Shown here: positions 1-11,654 of the stretch, one piece after another
How the letters are laid out: each line of letters starts with the position of its first letter
Numbering within the stretch: position 1 is the stretch's first letter
Source: Microvelia longipes
Taxonomy: Eukaryota > Arthropoda > Insecta > Hemiptera > Veliidae
Length of the DNA stretch: 64,000 nucleotides
Assembly: GCA_018340805.1 (NCBI GenBank)
Contig: JACMZG010001914.1
Coordinates: forward strand, 41,984,109-42,048,108
Direction: 5' to 3'
Notes under the pieces: model-generated
Told to the model about the DNA's origin: nothing
Databases searched by the model: none
Seen by the model: the letters and a program-made list of their open reading frames with translations, nothing else
Program-made: the position numbers and the translations under genes

Positions 1-115
1 ACCGCGCCGAAATTATTTATTTAGTAGTTGTAAACTTATATAATGTAAAAAGCACGGAACACCATCCAAAGGAAATTTGCCCAACATGCGGAACACCGCG
101 CCAGAATTTTTTCTT
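1..115 (-). mobile_element. Family C repeat, fragment
   Basis: Reverse-oriented piece of the interspersed family marked by CCTTTGG and GGCGCGGT. It carries two GCGCC-type ends (near 3-9 and 105-110) around a TAAACTTATATAATGT core, as in the copies at 11655 and 36411. The copy is cut by the window edge. Confidence 0.7.
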
Positions 116-811
116 TGTATGTGTTTTGTTTTCTTAATTTAACTCCTTTAACTCAGTCCCTAAAGTGGGGATCGCGGAAATGTATGGAAATAATGAATTT
201 TATAAAAATAATAAAATAAATAAAATATCAACATCTCATACTTATCAATCCATAATATGTTCATTTAAGGTTAAATTTATTTAAATTAATTAGTTAATAT
301 TAATTAATGTCATGTCTTATTTGTCTCATTGATAATAGTACAAAACTACACCTACCTGGGGCCGCTTCGCAGGTACATGGTTGTTTTATTTTAACTGTTT
401 TTTCTTACTGGCAGTTTTGTATAGCATGAAACTACTAATACAGCAACAAAATCAGTGAATTTCTAAATCTATTAGCGAAAAAGGCTTTTTGTTTACATTA
501 AGCCTTACATACATTTTATGTATGTCTAATGATAAAATTAGAAATAATGCTGTTAAAAAAGTTTGACTTTGTTTCACTTACATAGTAGTATGTTCGTGAG
601 TGTTCGATTTCAGCTCAATCCAGTAACTTTTGGAGTTGAGAGATTTTTGTTTAATTCAATGACAACAATTACCTCACAATTACTCAAAACTGAAACAAAC
701 TTGTTTGCAAGACGTAGTCTGTCGGTAAGCATCTGTCTCTTGGTTGTCAGTTCCTCTTACTCCTCTACTTGCTCTCCCTTCCTGAAAAAAAGACTGTTAC
801 TGAGACTTATT
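116..811. other. Unassigned AT-rich DNA
   Basis: No gene or clear repeat seen. A short open frame at 563-838 has no recognisable domain and is probably chance. Confidence 0.5.
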
Positions 812-975
812 AAATTACACACGGTTAAAATGATTTGACAATGTGGGAAAATAATGTGAGGGAGCCAATGAAGTTAGTCCTAGGTGTTAAATCACGCCCA
901 CAACATTATATCAGACCAACCTCGCTGGTTTGTCTGAAACGTTGTCAACTGATTTTAACCGTGTGGCATACTATA
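812..975. mobile_element. MITE family B copy 1
   Basis: About 160 bp with inverted ends (CACACGGTTAAAATGATTTG at the left, TTTTAACCGTGTGG at the right). The family internal landmarks GGGAGCCAATGA, TTAGTCCTAG and CACGCCC are present. It matches the better copy at 7545-7712. A TA-flanked ending (CTATAG) is visible at the right. No coding capacity. Confidence 0.8.
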
Positions 976-1690
976 GTCCACCTATAGTTTTGTTGTCCCT
1001 CCCTGGACTTTATGATCAAGTAGATTCTATTTATTTAATAGATTTCAATATATTATTTTTTTTAAAGAAACTTTATAGCTAACCTGCTAATACTCTGGCT
1101 TCTAGGTAATATTCCACTACACTTTACGTTGCTTATGTTAACTTCGTGTCCATATCTCTACTTTCTTGGCGTCTAAAGCTGTTTTTTTTTTTCTTTCTTA
1201 GCCTCTTTTTTTATTCACACAAAAGTCTAATCCCTAAAAAAGCACTCTTTATTACATTTATTTGCTTCAGCAAACTTCTAACGATAATTTAATAATAATT
1301 GTTTACAAAATGACCGGAAATATAATAACCTGATTTTTTGATAAGGGAGGTTTTCGAGGTTACAACCAGTTTAGCCAACATTTCTCTGTATGTAGTTTAG
1401 ACGGATTGAATGCAGTTTATTCGATTGTAGTTGATATATTCATTTAAAAAGTAAGTTATAAATTACTGCATTTTTAAATAAAACTAATTATCAAAAATTA
1501 AACCTGGTTTGATGTTTATACATGGATTTTTTACCTTTGGAATTTTTGTGGTTGAGTCTTATGGTTTTATTGTTAACCGTGTCTATATTTAATTTGTTCA
1601 CTTTTTTTGGCGAAACTTTGTTAAAAAAACAATTATTTGTTAAATAATATGGATTAGTTAGTCCTTCGAAGATACTTTTTAATGAGGTAA
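976..1690. other. Unassigned, pyrimidine-rich in part
   Basis: AT-rich with T/C runs near 1171-1215. No gene, RNA or clear repeat seen. Confidence 0.5.
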
Positions 1691-2128
1691 ACATTGTTTC
1701 GGGAACGGACCAATGAGATTAGTCGTTTGCCAGAAGTCAGGGTAGCCAGGTACTGGGACTTGGACCAATAACGCCATTTCCCTACTCTTCAGTGTTTATT
1801 ATCGCTCTTCTTGGTGATAATATCGCTGCCGGGATTTTACTCGATTATTTTCCGTTTTTCCGAAATTAACGAACAAATTACATCTCCGATGGTTATTTAC
1901 GTGATCGCGACGGAGTGGTTTTACCAGTGAAGTGGATTCAGTTGATAAAGTGATAAAAAATCAAAACAAACCAGTGCCAGAGTGGTGTCAAATCATTTAT
2001 TATTTATTTATTTAATTTTTTAGTCTGTAAATTTATATTTTTCTGTGTCAGCTGTTGGGGCGGATTCGAGCCCCACATACTTATTCACCATATTTTTCCA
2101 CGTCGGTCTCTATAGTTCTGGCCTAACG
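1691..2128 (+). promoter_or_regulatory. Probable dlg1 promoter / 5' UTR
   Basis: Stretch immediately upstream of the dlg1 start codon, richer in GC and CpG than its surroundings. CCAAT motifs lie near 1710 and 1764, and initiator-like TCAGT motifs near 1789 and 1935. No TATA box is clear. The transcription start cannot be placed from sequence alone; the role is inferred from position. Confidence 0.35.
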
Positions 2129-2147
2129 ATGCCTGTTAGGAAGCAAG
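2129..2147 (+). CDS. dlg1: dlg1 first coding exon (MPVRKQ-)
   Basis: ATG CCT GTT AGG AAG CAA G encodes MPVRKQ and leaves a phase-1 G before a GT donor (GTGATT at 2148). MPVRKQ is the known N-terminus of the L27-containing SAP97/DLG1 form, and insect Dlg starts nearly identically. The leftover G joins AA at 55749 to make GAA (Glu), giving [15 protein letters not shown] as in Dlg proteins. In vertebrate SAP97 this leader precedes the L27 domain used for MAGUK oligomerisation and partner binding at cell junctions and synapses. The exon is only 19 coding bases, so gene predictors would probably miss it. It could serve only one of several dlg1 promoters. The main support is that frame, leader peptide and splice sites all fit the exon 53.6 kb downstream. 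Confidence 0.88.
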
Positions 2148-2514
2148 GTGATTGTTCAGATTATTTTCCTTAACAAAATCACTTGTTTTGTGTGTTGAAA
2201 CCTAGCAGTGAAGCCTGAAGTAGGTTGAAGTGCCTTGCATGGAACAGTGTATCTTTCTTGCCAGTAATACACTTGATAACTTGGTGTGGCATTAGCTCTT
2301 ATTTTCTATTCCTTTAAATTTAGTTTTCCTTCAGTAGTTTTTGTTGCTTCATTATTTACTATTGTCTCGTTAAAAGAAAGCCTGACGGCGGGGAAAATTA
2401 ACCTCAGTTACAATTGTGTGATTTGGTTTCTTTACCAGGTCCTTTTTTAACTGCTTATCGCCCCTGACATTTTCTCGCCTCATGCCAAGATTAATTACTC
2501 ATCTCCTGTAATTA

Positions 2515-2735
2515 CAGGGGGGTGGTGGGGCCCCCCGTAGCATGTACGCCTGCCACCCAGACAGTCCGGGTTCAATAACGGTCGGGGCCTCTAGGATTTT
2601 CATGCGAGGGATGGAAATTCTTTTACGTGTCGTCCTTCGAAAGAGACGTTTAGCCTGTGCGATGTCAGTACTCGTAATAGATCCTTAACCCTAAATGTAC
2701 CTGGGTTTAGGCAAAATTTAGGATCCTCAATAGAA
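2515..2735 (+). mobile_element. tRNA-headed SINE
   Basis: GTAGCATGTACGCCTGCC followed by GTCCGGGTTCAATAACGG looks like a degenerate pol III box A / box B pair. About 70 bases on is GTCGTCCTTCGAAAGAGACG then TTTAGCC, a motif that recalls conserved central domains of metazoan SINEs (from memory). The head resembles the SINE at 14383-14607. Exact ends and target duplication are not clear. Confidence 0.6.
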
Positions 2736-3200
2736 GTTTATATTAAATTATATATATGTTTCTACCTTATGGTTTTGAGGGCAGGAAAACCTGGTGTGGT
2801 AGTGGGTCACACTTAGTTTCTAGATGAAGTGAAAGAAACTTAGAATAAAGCCACGGCTCTTCTGTTGATTACATGTAAAATGCCTGCACTAGGACTCATA
2901 AGGCAGAACACTATCTTCTATTTAAAGGAGTCCGTAAAAAGGGCCCAAAAATGCAGCCTACTTGCTTGGTGGTCTATGACTTCTCACTTAATTACTATCG
3001 CTATCTCCTATAATTAGAAATGAGCAGTTTAGGGATCCCATGGGTATGACGCCCAAGGCTCAAGCCAATTATGCTATGTTGTGTCTGATCGTTACTATAA
3101 AGTCAGATATTTTCTGATGCACTTGTGTGATTTGATATCAAATCACAACATATTCTGTACATATGGAAAGATTTAAAGGACAAGCAACACATTTGTAATG
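2736..3200. other. Unassigned DNA
   Basis: No gene or confident repeat seen. Confidence 0.45.
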
Positions 3201-3365
3201 TGTTATACTATAGCACATGGTTTTAATCAGTTGACAGGGTGGGAAAATAGTGTTAAGTTAATGAGTTTGATCCGATATGTAATTTTGGGAGTGGTCTACC
3301 ATCCTGGATTAACCTCACTGGTCCCCTTCCTTTATTTTCCTTCAATGTCAATTGATTATTACTGT
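3201..3365. mobile_element. MITE family B, decayed copy
   Basis: GTTTTAATCAGTTGACAGGG and GGGAAAATAGTG match the left end of family B. The right half (TTTTCCTTCAATGTCAATTG) is more diverged. CTATAG at the left edge fits the family's TA target. Confidence 0.65.
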
Positions 3366-3604
3366 GAGTTATAGTTTAGCTCCAGTTACGTACAGCTCTA
3401 ATATTAAGGTTGACATATCATTGCACCAAAACCCTGTGAGTAAATGTGATTATATTGGTCCGAAGATCATTTTGGTCCTTTGACCAAATTCAAGATGGCA
3501 GACCAATAAAATCTTTTGTATTTTGGTGCTTGATAAGGCTAACTCTTACTATTAATTCTGTTAATAGATGTAATATAACTGTGTTATAATCAGTTATCTG
3601 TTAT

Positions 3605-3805
3605 ACTATAGTAGAAGTTCAGTGAGTGGATATCCAATCTAGCGTGCTCTTGGGGATTTTAAGAACTTTTGCCAAGTTAATAGAAGGTTCAGTGACAGTA
3701 CATCTAAAGTTGCGTGCTCTTGCGAATTTAAGGGAGGTGAGACGTGTTATTTGAGGTTAAGTAAGTGGATATCCAAACCAGCTTGCTCTTGGCAATTTGA
3801 GTCGA
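3605..3805 (+). repeat. Short tandem repeat, about 80-bp unit
   Basis: Three diverged copies share GTTCAGTGAGTGGATATCCA (or variants) followed by GCGTGCTCTTG, starting near 3617, 3689 and 3758. Confidence 0.7.
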
Positions 3806-5150
3806 TGCAGTTAGATTATTACCTGTAAATTAGCTGACGCAATAGTTTTAGAATATTAAAATAGAATAAACTTTGATCTCCAAACGTCAACTTTCTTTTG
3901 ATGAGGCAATCAAATCATTGTTTTGACTGACACCCCTATGTTGGTGTTTTTTGCTCTCTGTAGATTTTCATGTTTTAAAATGTTATCTGATAATGTTAAC
4001 TTTACACAGTATAGTGTAATGGCAGTAGATATCTGAACAATATTAACCTGTTGTTAACCTCTTAGGGAGGTTTCTGTCACAAAAAGGCTTCTAAATACCT
4101 TATTCTTTACAATTACAACTTTAAGAAATTAATGCATTTTCTCTTGTATATTTTTTCCTCCAGCTAGGGTTGCCAGATTTCAGCCGGGGGGAAGGGGTTG
4201 GGAGTAGTCTATTATGTAAAGCAACTGTAAAGAATAATTTTGCTCCTGTAAAAACTTATTAATGAGTGAAGTGAGGCAATTACTACTTACACACTGAGTA
4301 TTTAACAGGTGATCATATTCCATATGCATTTAACACGATTCGGTTCTTTGCACTGTATTTGTTTAATTGATTGAGTGAGATTACGTGATAACTGATACCG
4401 CCAAAACATCGCATCTTTTATGATGAAGGTTCACTTTTGGTTATAAGGAAGTTTAAAACAAAAATATGTATTAAATTAAATTGTGATTTCTTTGCATAAT
4501 GATAAAGTTACATTAAAAAATAATATTTCAAAAGTTATTTGATAAAAAACTTTAATATTTAAGTGAAATGATAGTTCGAAGAGAAGGTTATCTGTTGAAT
4601 ACAATTGCCTCCGAAGGTATGTACAGGGTATCGGGGGATCCATTTAGATTCCATCTCCCTAGTTCTAGTGTATCCGACTAGATTCCCTCCGTATGGTTCA
4701 TACAGTGTATGTTACCGTATTTAGATATCATACTAGTATGATCCACGGATTTAAAAGTGTGTGTGTGAACGTCATTATGTCATCACTTTGACTCTAAACT
4801 ACCTCAAAAATCTGGTTCACAAACCAAAGATGAAATAAAAATCATTTTAAATTATTGTAAATATATTTGGTATTTAAAAATTTAAATTCCTTCCTTCAAG
4901 ATTACTGTTTTTTTTAACAATATATTATTACGGATGATAAATGCTTGTACGTTTTGTATTTTATGAAAAATTAATTAAAAATAGATAATATCGGGTAATT
5001 TTTAGTTTCGGCAGGATTTTAATTTTAAGCTGTTCAAAGGTGTCGTTATTGGGACTGTCTTGCCAAAATCAGGGCACCGGTAACCCTACCTCCAGCCCAA
5101 CGTCTCTGTTATCAGTGAATTATATGGGGTATGTTGTTTCCTTCCATGAT
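3806..5150. other. Unassigned AT-rich DNA
   Basis: No coding signal. A possible old repeat edge (GGGTTGCCAG..., ACCGGTAACCCTACC) lies at 4160-5095, but no family could be assigned. Confidence 0.45.
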
Positions 5151-5385
5151 GATATTATTCTTAGGCTGTGCCAGTATTAGTAATACAATTTATATGGCAT
5201 AATGGTATAATTCTTAGGCCGTGCCAGTTTTAGTTGTAAAATCTATATGGCATAATGGTTTTATTCTTAGGCTGTACCAGTTTTAGTAATAAAATCTATA
5301 TGCCAGTTTTAGTTATAAAATTTATATGGCATAATGGTATTATTCTTAGGCCGTGCCAGTTTTAGTAATAAAATCTACAAGGTGC
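5150..5385 (+). repeat. Tandem repeat, about 58-60-bp unit
   Basis: Four imperfect copies built on ATTCTTAGGCCGTGCCAG, TTTTAGTAATAAAATCTATA and TGGCATAATGGT. One copy is internally shortened. Confidence 0.8.
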
Positions 5386-6458
5386 AAATAAGTTTCAAAA
5401 ATCAACTGTTGAAAAAACTGGGTTTCTAATGTAAAGCAAGTATCGAACAATTGACAGTAGTATTATGATTCCCCAGTTAGGCATCCATGATTAATGATGA
5501 TAAAGTATATGGAGTATTGAACTAAAACTTGATTAATTTAAATTTGTTTGTATTACTAAGTATTTATGAGTTTTAGTTAAATCATATTTATTTATTTATA
5601 CAATAACGGGCAAAATTACCCTTTTTACAAAAATAACAATTAAGAAAAAATTAAATTAAATAAAAATTGCACACACAAATAAAAAATTTTTTTTATACAT
5701 TATAAAAATTTAAGATCAAAAAAGGATGATAGATTAGTAATATAAGATATAAAAATAATATGTTCTTTTCCTCTTAAAAAAACTCTTAAATATCATTAAC
5801 ATTGATAAATGAGTTTATTTAAAAATCCCTCTTATATAGGACAAGGCGTTGATAATTTTTTTTCCTGAAAGGGAGGGGGACCTCTCCCATGCAGGTTTGC
5901 AGCAGGTTATCTTTGTTATGTTGTTTATTAATTGACTTTTCTTTGCTATTTTTCTATTTGTTTTTGTATAAGCTAGTACTTTTAAAGAATAAGAAGATAA
6001 TTTTTAATTTCCAAAAGTAATAGAACTATATTTTACAAATGATACATGTTTGTAATATTAATTATTAAAACTTATTTTTTTTATTTGATTTTAATTGTTA
6101 AAATACATTTTATTTTCTTTACATTTTTTTTATTTTTTACCCTTCTTTTCTGGGATGTATGTAAACTTTGTACACTATCATATTTGGATGAAATTTGTTT
6201 TATTAGTACGTTGATGATGAATTTGACGATTCACTTACATTGTAGGATGCATCTATCATGGATTATGGACATCATGGATAAAAACAGAATACTCAATACT
6301 AAATCTCAGTTTCAGTGTTGTAGTGCATTGTGTTTTCATCAATGATGTGCTGAATATACGTATATCTGAATATGCGTCTCACAGTGGATGCAAAATGTTG
6401 GATTCATCATCTATATTAATGATTTCATCACCGGAGTATCTAAGCCTTATTGACAATA
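5386..6458. other. Unassigned AT-rich DNA
   Basis: Very AT-rich between 5570 and 6130. Short open frames near 6046-6345 have no recognisable domain. Nothing else seen. Confidence 0.45.
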
Positions 6459-6499
6459 ACTGCGAAAGGTTACACAGTTCCAGTGTAGCCTTTCGCAGT
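6459..6499. repeat. 17-bp-stem hairpin
   Basis: ACTGCGAAAGGTTACAC pairs with GTGTAGCCTTTCGCAGT around a 7-base loop with one mismatch. It lies within a short open frame (6323-6586) that has no identifiable product. No terminal repeats were found around it. Confidence 0.75.
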
Positions 6500-6776
6500 G
6501 TTACCGTCAAAATGTGTTCCATGGAGAAATTGGTTAGTGTAGGCGGTTTACATCACCTGTTTGCTTGTTGCTGTAGTAAGGTTTGAATTTTCATTTGATG
6601 CATGATTTACTTGTTTTTGCTTTTCTGCATGCCACTTTCTTTTAGGCTGTTTTCAAATTAGTTAAGTAGATTTTCATAATATATATTCAAACTCGAGCCT
6701 CTTCCTTGGGTCGAGATTGTCAGAACAGACCAATCTAAACACAGTATAGAGGTTTGTGATTTTTAAAAAATTTTGT

Positions 6777-6903
6777 AGGTTAATGACGTCCCACATATTT
6801 TATAAACAATAGGGTTCGGGACATTAAAAACATTGATTTTTGTACCAAGTTTCATTTCGATCTAAGAAAATGTTCGAAAGTTATCGTGTCCCATGTATAA
6901 ATA

Positions 6904-6982
<79 letters not shown>

Positions 6983-6984
6983 CA
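6777..6984 (-). mobile_element. R1 left-end fragment plus (TA)n
   Basis: GGTTAATGACGTCCCACA, CAATAGGGTTCGGGAC and TTGTACCAAGTTTC match the R1 arm at 19720-19830 in the same orientation. The copy ends in a (TA)n tract at about 6901-6980, as other R1 left ends do. Confidence 0.7.
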
Positions 6985-7544
6985 AAAATTCCTCTTCCCC
7001 TCTTTAATACCCCAACCTAATAAGTTCATTTTTTCTTTGAAAATTCTATTAAAACAATAGATTGAAATTACAGGTAAGATTAACTTTATGAGGTCAAATT
7101 GTACAAACTTCAACATTTTTATAAATATGACGTTCATCTTTGATGTTTATATAAATTTAAGCAACCTCCAAATAAGCCTTAAAAAGGTTTATTTGGACAG
7201 ATCAAATGTGTCGAATTGATCTGACGAGCCAGACTGGAGGGGCAGATCCAGGCACCTTATTTTGGTTTCGGATCTCATAGATCTCACGGATAATGTTTTG
7301 GATCGGCTCATCGGATTATCCGTATAAGTGTAAACGACGTTATTATCTTGACCTAGAGAGGGTTAGAGGGAAGCGTAGTGAGGCCGCAGTATCCGGGCCC
7401 GATGCCAAAATTCAACTAGACGATAAGTCAACTCCTAGACACTAAAATCATTTCATTAAAAGTCATTCATCCTCTGCAGCCAGCTCAACAAGATAATATG
7501 ATTTCAGTTTACTGTTTTATTAATGAAGACCTATTAATTTAAAT

Positions 7545-7712
7545 ACGACACACGGCTAAAACCAGTTGACAGCGTGGGAAAATAATGCTAGGGAGCCAAT
7601 GAGGTTAGTCCTAGAGGTTAAACCACGCCCTCAAATCCAAATCAGGCCAACCATATTGGTTCCTCAACACTATTTTCCCGCGCTGTCAACTGATTTTAGC
7701 CGTGTGTAGTAC
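7545..7712. mobile_element. MITE family B, best copy
   Basis: Inverted ends (ACACGGCTAAAACCAGTTGA and TCAACTGATTTTAGCCGTGT) extend inward through CAGCGTGGGAAAATAATG. The length is about 165 bp with no open frame. It is flanked by TTAA/TTTAA, compatible with TA target use as in Tc1/mariner-type MITEs. Internal landmarks are GGGAGCCAATGAGG and CCACGCCCTC. Confidence 0.88.
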
Positions 7713-8754
7713 TTTAATAAATATTAGTTTTAGTGACTTTCCAAGGGAATAATAAGGTTGGGGGAGGGGTCACGGTGAGGTGGTTTTTTGTAGGTGACAT
7801 CCCGGTTTCGGATTTTTTTAAAAGCACAATACGATTTTTTTTAAATACAAAATATTTAAATGAGGAAAAGTAAAAACGTGTTGGTAAATACTCTCGTAAA
7901 TACGTTCTTAACAATATGTTCGTGTACGTAAATACTAAACATAGATTAAATAGTTGGAGGCTGGGAAAGACACAGATTCACAGTTGGAAATAGTTCAAAA
8001 CACCTCTCTAGAGTTTTATTTTCCTCTAGTCCGACCAATTACCTTCATTATTACAATGTATGTCACGGATTTTGACCATATTTACGTTAATGTTGTAGAC
8101 CTGTATCTATATTTATAAAATGTTCATTACGAGAGTCTGACTGAAGAAAATGTAAACATTTGCTTCGTGTATAATCATAGGGTATAAAGCCTTAGTCGGT
8201 ATAGTCCGCTGGCTCATGAATTAAAATTTGGCACAATTGTTGGTATATACAGGCATAGGAAATTTTAAATTGAACCAAATATTTAAAATTAAAAAAGTTG
8301 TATTTACCGCGATTTGAAGAATCAGCTACCGTCGATACTTGCTGTTGGTACAACAATATATTTTTCTGCGTTTTAGGGAATTATCATTATGAAAATGACA
8401 CTGTTGAGGTTGTTCAGATGAAGAAAGTTGTGGTTGGGAGGGAAGGGGATCGATTCCTATTGGCTTTCTCATAACAAATTTTTAATGATTTGTAACCTTT
8501 CTCTCTTCGTTGGAGGCGCTTTCGTATTGTTCACAGATACTGTGCATCTTGCGCACACATACTTAAGGTGTCTGTAAAATATGATTTTGAAAAATGGTCA
8601 CTCTTCATTAAAGTTTTTCTATGACGTGAAATGTTTTTTTTCTTTAATTTAATTTAAATTCTTGGACCTTGAATCTTATAAGTACCACTAATCAGAAACA
8701 TACCAAGAGCGATGTAGGTTAAAAATTAATACTGTTATTTGATGTACTGATTAT
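7713..8754. other. Unassigned DNA
   Basis: No gene seen. A short frame on the minus strand at 7714-7914 overlaps the MITE edge and looks spurious. Confidence 0.45.
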
Positions 8755-8870
8755 TTGATTATATTTATAATCGAAGGTGGTCAGGTTACTTTTTTGATGT
8801 TTCACAATTTAACCTATAGGGCCCCTCTAGTTATAATATCTCTATTTTAGCTGTGTCCAAAATATATTTT
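8755..8870 (-). mobile_element. MITE family E remnant
   Basis: Reverse copy of one end of the element at 41387: CGAAGGTGGTCAGGTTAC, TTTTTTGATGTTTCA, TAGGGCCCCTCTAGTTATAA and TATCTCTAT appear in order. Only one terminus is present. Confidence 0.65.
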
Positions 8871-10310
8871 ATTAATCTTCATATCTAATATCAATTGTAT
8901 TTTACTTTTTTTAAATATTCTCTGCACACATTGATTCAGATAAAAACTTAATCTGCCTTTTTAATTACACCAAAAAACCCATTTCCTGTACGAATAAAAA
9001 GATAAAAGATAGAATTTTTAATCTGTAGCCCTGGTCTTTGGTTACCTTTACATGTTTTCCATTTTTGGGCGTCCTTCTTTATATTTTGTGGAGTATTGCA
9101 TACATTTTTAAAAGTCGTAAAAATTAGGTGCGTTTGCACTTAAGGATAATCTGGTTAGACTGATCCATCGACTCAGCCTCGTGAACAAATCCGTGCTTGT
9201 AAAATGCTAGCAGCTTTGTAATTGCTTGACGAGCCAGCGTACTCACAAGTCTGATTTGACGAAATAGAGTCGTATAAAATCTGTGTACAAACCCAAAAAA
9301 AAAAAAAATTTTTTGTTCGATAAATAAAAATGTGACTTTAATAAAGCATACCACAATTCTAACACTCGCTGTTTGATTTTAACACTCCCTCTTACAGGTA
9401 AAATCTTAAACTTACCACGGGCGAAACAGGTCTTTGCTAAAAAGCAGTAATTAATTCCCTCGTCTTCGCCTCGTCAGTTAACTGAATGGTTCCTTCAAAG
9501 CCTCGGGATTTAACTAAATAAATTCATTAGCAAACCTCGGTATTTAAATGATATAGTTCCTTCGGCTTTGGCCTCAGGAATCAACATGACAGCTCAGGAA
9601 GCAAAAACTTACTTTTTACCATTGGTAAGTTAATAGCTACTTTTACCTTTGTCTAATTGGTATATAAGTTATATATATCACATGTGCTCAGTTAAATTTC
9701 AATACTCCAAAAAAGTCTATCGTTTAGTTTAAAAATCTTGACAGTCCAGTTTAGACACCACTGATTCTTAAAAAAAAAATCCCTGCAAGAAGGGAGCGGG
9801 AAAAAAACTATGTAAACAAATCAGGTTATTTTACCTGTATTTTCTTGGCAATGTTTTTTTACATTTCTTTTGTGTAGTTTTATTTTAAAATATCATTTTT
9901 AAGAATCATTTGAAAGTAGTTCTCAAAACGATGTAATCAAAAGAAGAACCACAATTGCCGGGAAGAAGGTTTTTTCCCTACAGCGGTTATTGTGGTAGGG
10001 ATTTTTTTCTCTTTTTAAGTGAGAGGTTGGCAGCGGCTTCTCTGATTGGTCATTCCCCAAAAATTCTTATGACCTTGGGGATTTTTAAACTAAACAATAG
10101 ACTATATTTATTAATTTCAACTTTTAGTTTTCCTTATTTATACATTCGGTATACAGAAAAAGTATTGTGATTGTAAAAAAATCCGAAACCAGGATGTCAT
10201 CTGAATTATCCGTTATAGGGGTTTTCAAGGCCTCCTTAATGGTTTTCACAAAGTTAAGTGTGTATGTGTCTCTGTTATCATTGTAGCTAGTAATTTATTT
10301 ATTCTAGATA
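8871..10310. other. Unassigned, with a CTCGG-rich repeat patch
   Basis: Between 9460 and 9600 there are diverged repeats of GCCTCGG plus TTTAA and GGTTCCTTC. A 13-base imperfect inverted pair (ACCACAATTGCCG / CGGTTATTGTGGT) lies at 9948-9996. No gene recognised. Confidence 0.4.
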
Positions 10311-10472
10311 ATTGAAATTTTGTACAAAAATCGATCTATAGGTGTAGTTGTGCTATTCAGAAAATTTTTTATGACGTCATTAACCCGCAATAACGACACA
10401 ATTTAGAAATATCATAAAACGCCAAAAAATGTTGCGATTAATTTGACATTTGGCACACATGTAGCCAGGTAT
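10311..10472 (+). mobile_element. R1 element, left half (interrupted)
   Basis: TGTACAAAAATCGATCT, GTGCTATTCAGAAAAT and TGACGTCATTAACCCGCAAT are followed by AAAACGCCAAAAAATGTTG and GGCACACATGTAGCCAGGTAT. The order matches 47321-47465. The copy stops at CAGGTAT and resumes at 13516, so the 3-kb element between was inserted into it. Confidence 0.8.
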
Positions 10473-10474
10473 TT

Positions 10475-10600
10475 TTTCGAGATAGTTTTAAATAATTGAA
10501 TTCGTTTATCCGTTTCGCTTGAATCTTTCTTTAAGACTATTTTATTTGACATAATTTACAATAATAACAATTATAAACATTAAATTTCATCGCTTAGCGA
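10475..10600. repeat. Left terminal direct repeat
   Basis: 126 bp starting TTTCGAGATAGTTTT and ending in TCGCTTAGCGA, itself a small palindrome. It is nearly identical to 13390-13515 (changes near CTTTAAGACTATTTT). Confidence 0.9.
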
Positions 10601-10898
10601 AACTCCACGTACAAAATGGACAGAAAAGGTCAGCAGTGTTTTTCCATTTTAATTGAAATTCCAAGATTTTTCTTTTAAATTTGGTTGATGGAGTTTTCGG
10701 TTTCTTTGTGAACAGATTTTCGTTTTGGTTCTTTTGCAGGATGCTCTCCCCCCTGAATGGTTGTTTGCAATGGAAGCGTAATATTTGTCGATATTTCCTA
10801 TTAATAATTTCATGCGGTATCAGGTTCCTTTTAAAAATAGTCAGTTTTGGTTTTGTTCGTCTCATAAGCTTGAATAACTCGATTTTAATTTCCTTCAT
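10587..10898 (-). CDS. Hypothetical lysine-rich ORF in the 3-kb insertion
   Basis: A 103-aa open frame reads toward the left terminal repeat and stops inside it (…TWSFAKR, TGA). It starts MKEIKIELFKLMRRTKPKL and has Lys/Arg-rich middle parts, a Phe-Cys-Pro-Phe-Cys near the end, and no signal peptide or membrane helix. The frame stays open for about 17 codons upstream of the ATG. No family was recognised. Base use is AT-rich like the other frames in this insertion, and a + strand frame overlaps it, so chance is possible. Kept because it fits inside the insertion and ends at its boundary repeat. Confidence 0.25.
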   Translation of the reverse strand: MKEIKIELFKLMRRTKPKLTIFKRNLIPHEIINRKYRQILRFHCKQPFRGESILQKNQNENLFTKKPKTPSTKFKRKILEFQLKWKNTADLFCPFCTWSFAKR

Positions 10899-10961
10899 CT
10901 CCAGACGGTATATAATACGAAATTTAATGACTAGATTTAAGAGAGTAAAGAATCACTTTTC

Positions 10962-11002
10962 ACTCCCAAAGGAGTAAAAAGTCTTTTTACTCCCTTGGGA
11001 GT
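10962..11002. repeat. 20-bp near-perfect hairpin
   Basis: ACTCCCAAAGGAGTAAAAAG and CTTTTTACTCCCTTGGGAGT are separated by one base, with one mismatch. Each arm is itself partly palindromic. Inside the 3-kb insertion. Confidence 0.85.
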
Positions 11003-11145
11003 AAAAAATACCAATTGCAAACTAAACTTAAAAATCGACAAAATGAATAATATATTATTATTTTTATTTAAAAACTAAGATACCTATAAATAAGAAGATA
11101 TACAAGAATAAGATGCATGAAAATAGAATATAACATTAACAAGCA

Positions 11146-11175
11146 TTTTAAGTAGAACACTAGTTCTACTTAAAA
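11146..11175. repeat. 13-bp perfect hairpin
   Basis: TTTTAAGTAGAAC and its exact complement enclose the loop ACTA. Inside the 3-kb insertion. Confidence 0.9.
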
Positions 11176-11390
11176 GGCTAATAATATATAAGAATAAATA
11201 ATTTAAAAATAAAAACTAGTTCTTTATTTAAAAGTAAAAAAACAAAGTTGGCTATTCTGATTTTTTAAAATCTACTTTAAGATTTGCATACTCATTGTTT
11301 TTTTTTTCGACAAAATATCATTAAATCAAAGTTTTTTAGTTTAAAACCTTAGCTTTAACTGTTTAACCTGTCTTAAAGTTTTATAATTAG

Positions 11391-11597
11391 ATTAAAATAT
11401 TACTTATAACTGCTCTAATATTCTACTCTAATATTTCAATTATACCAGATAATATTGTGTGCGATATTGACGAACTTTTTAACGATACACCTCCTGACAT
11501 TGCTATTGAAGCGAACTTGGTAAAAGAAAACTTGTTTCTAATACTGGTTATTACAATTTTAAAAGTTGGTGTCTTGATCATAATATACAACAAGTAA
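11391..11597 (+). pseudogene. C-terminal fragment of an unknown membrane protein
   Basis: A 68-codon frame without a Met, open from a TAG at 11388 to TAA at 11595. It has a protein-like composition: an acidic patch (DIDELFNDTPPDIAIEANL), then a single hydrophobic helix (NLFLILVITILKVGVLIII) and the short polar tail YNK. This looks like the end of a type I or tail-anchored membrane protein. An AG after a T-rich tract near 11448 could be an acceptor. The family is unknown, and the upstream part is absent or frameshifted. It lies on the opposite strand to the frames at 12699-13073 and 13381-13467. Confidence 0.4.
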
Positions 11598-11654
11598 GTC
11601 AAAATGTTTTGTACACTATTTAAAATTATGTAATAATAATAATTAAAATAATAA

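Noticed and set aside
6862..7137. Frames rich in IYIYIY (also 18555, 19771, 34669)
   Set aside because: Translation of (TA)n microsatellites.
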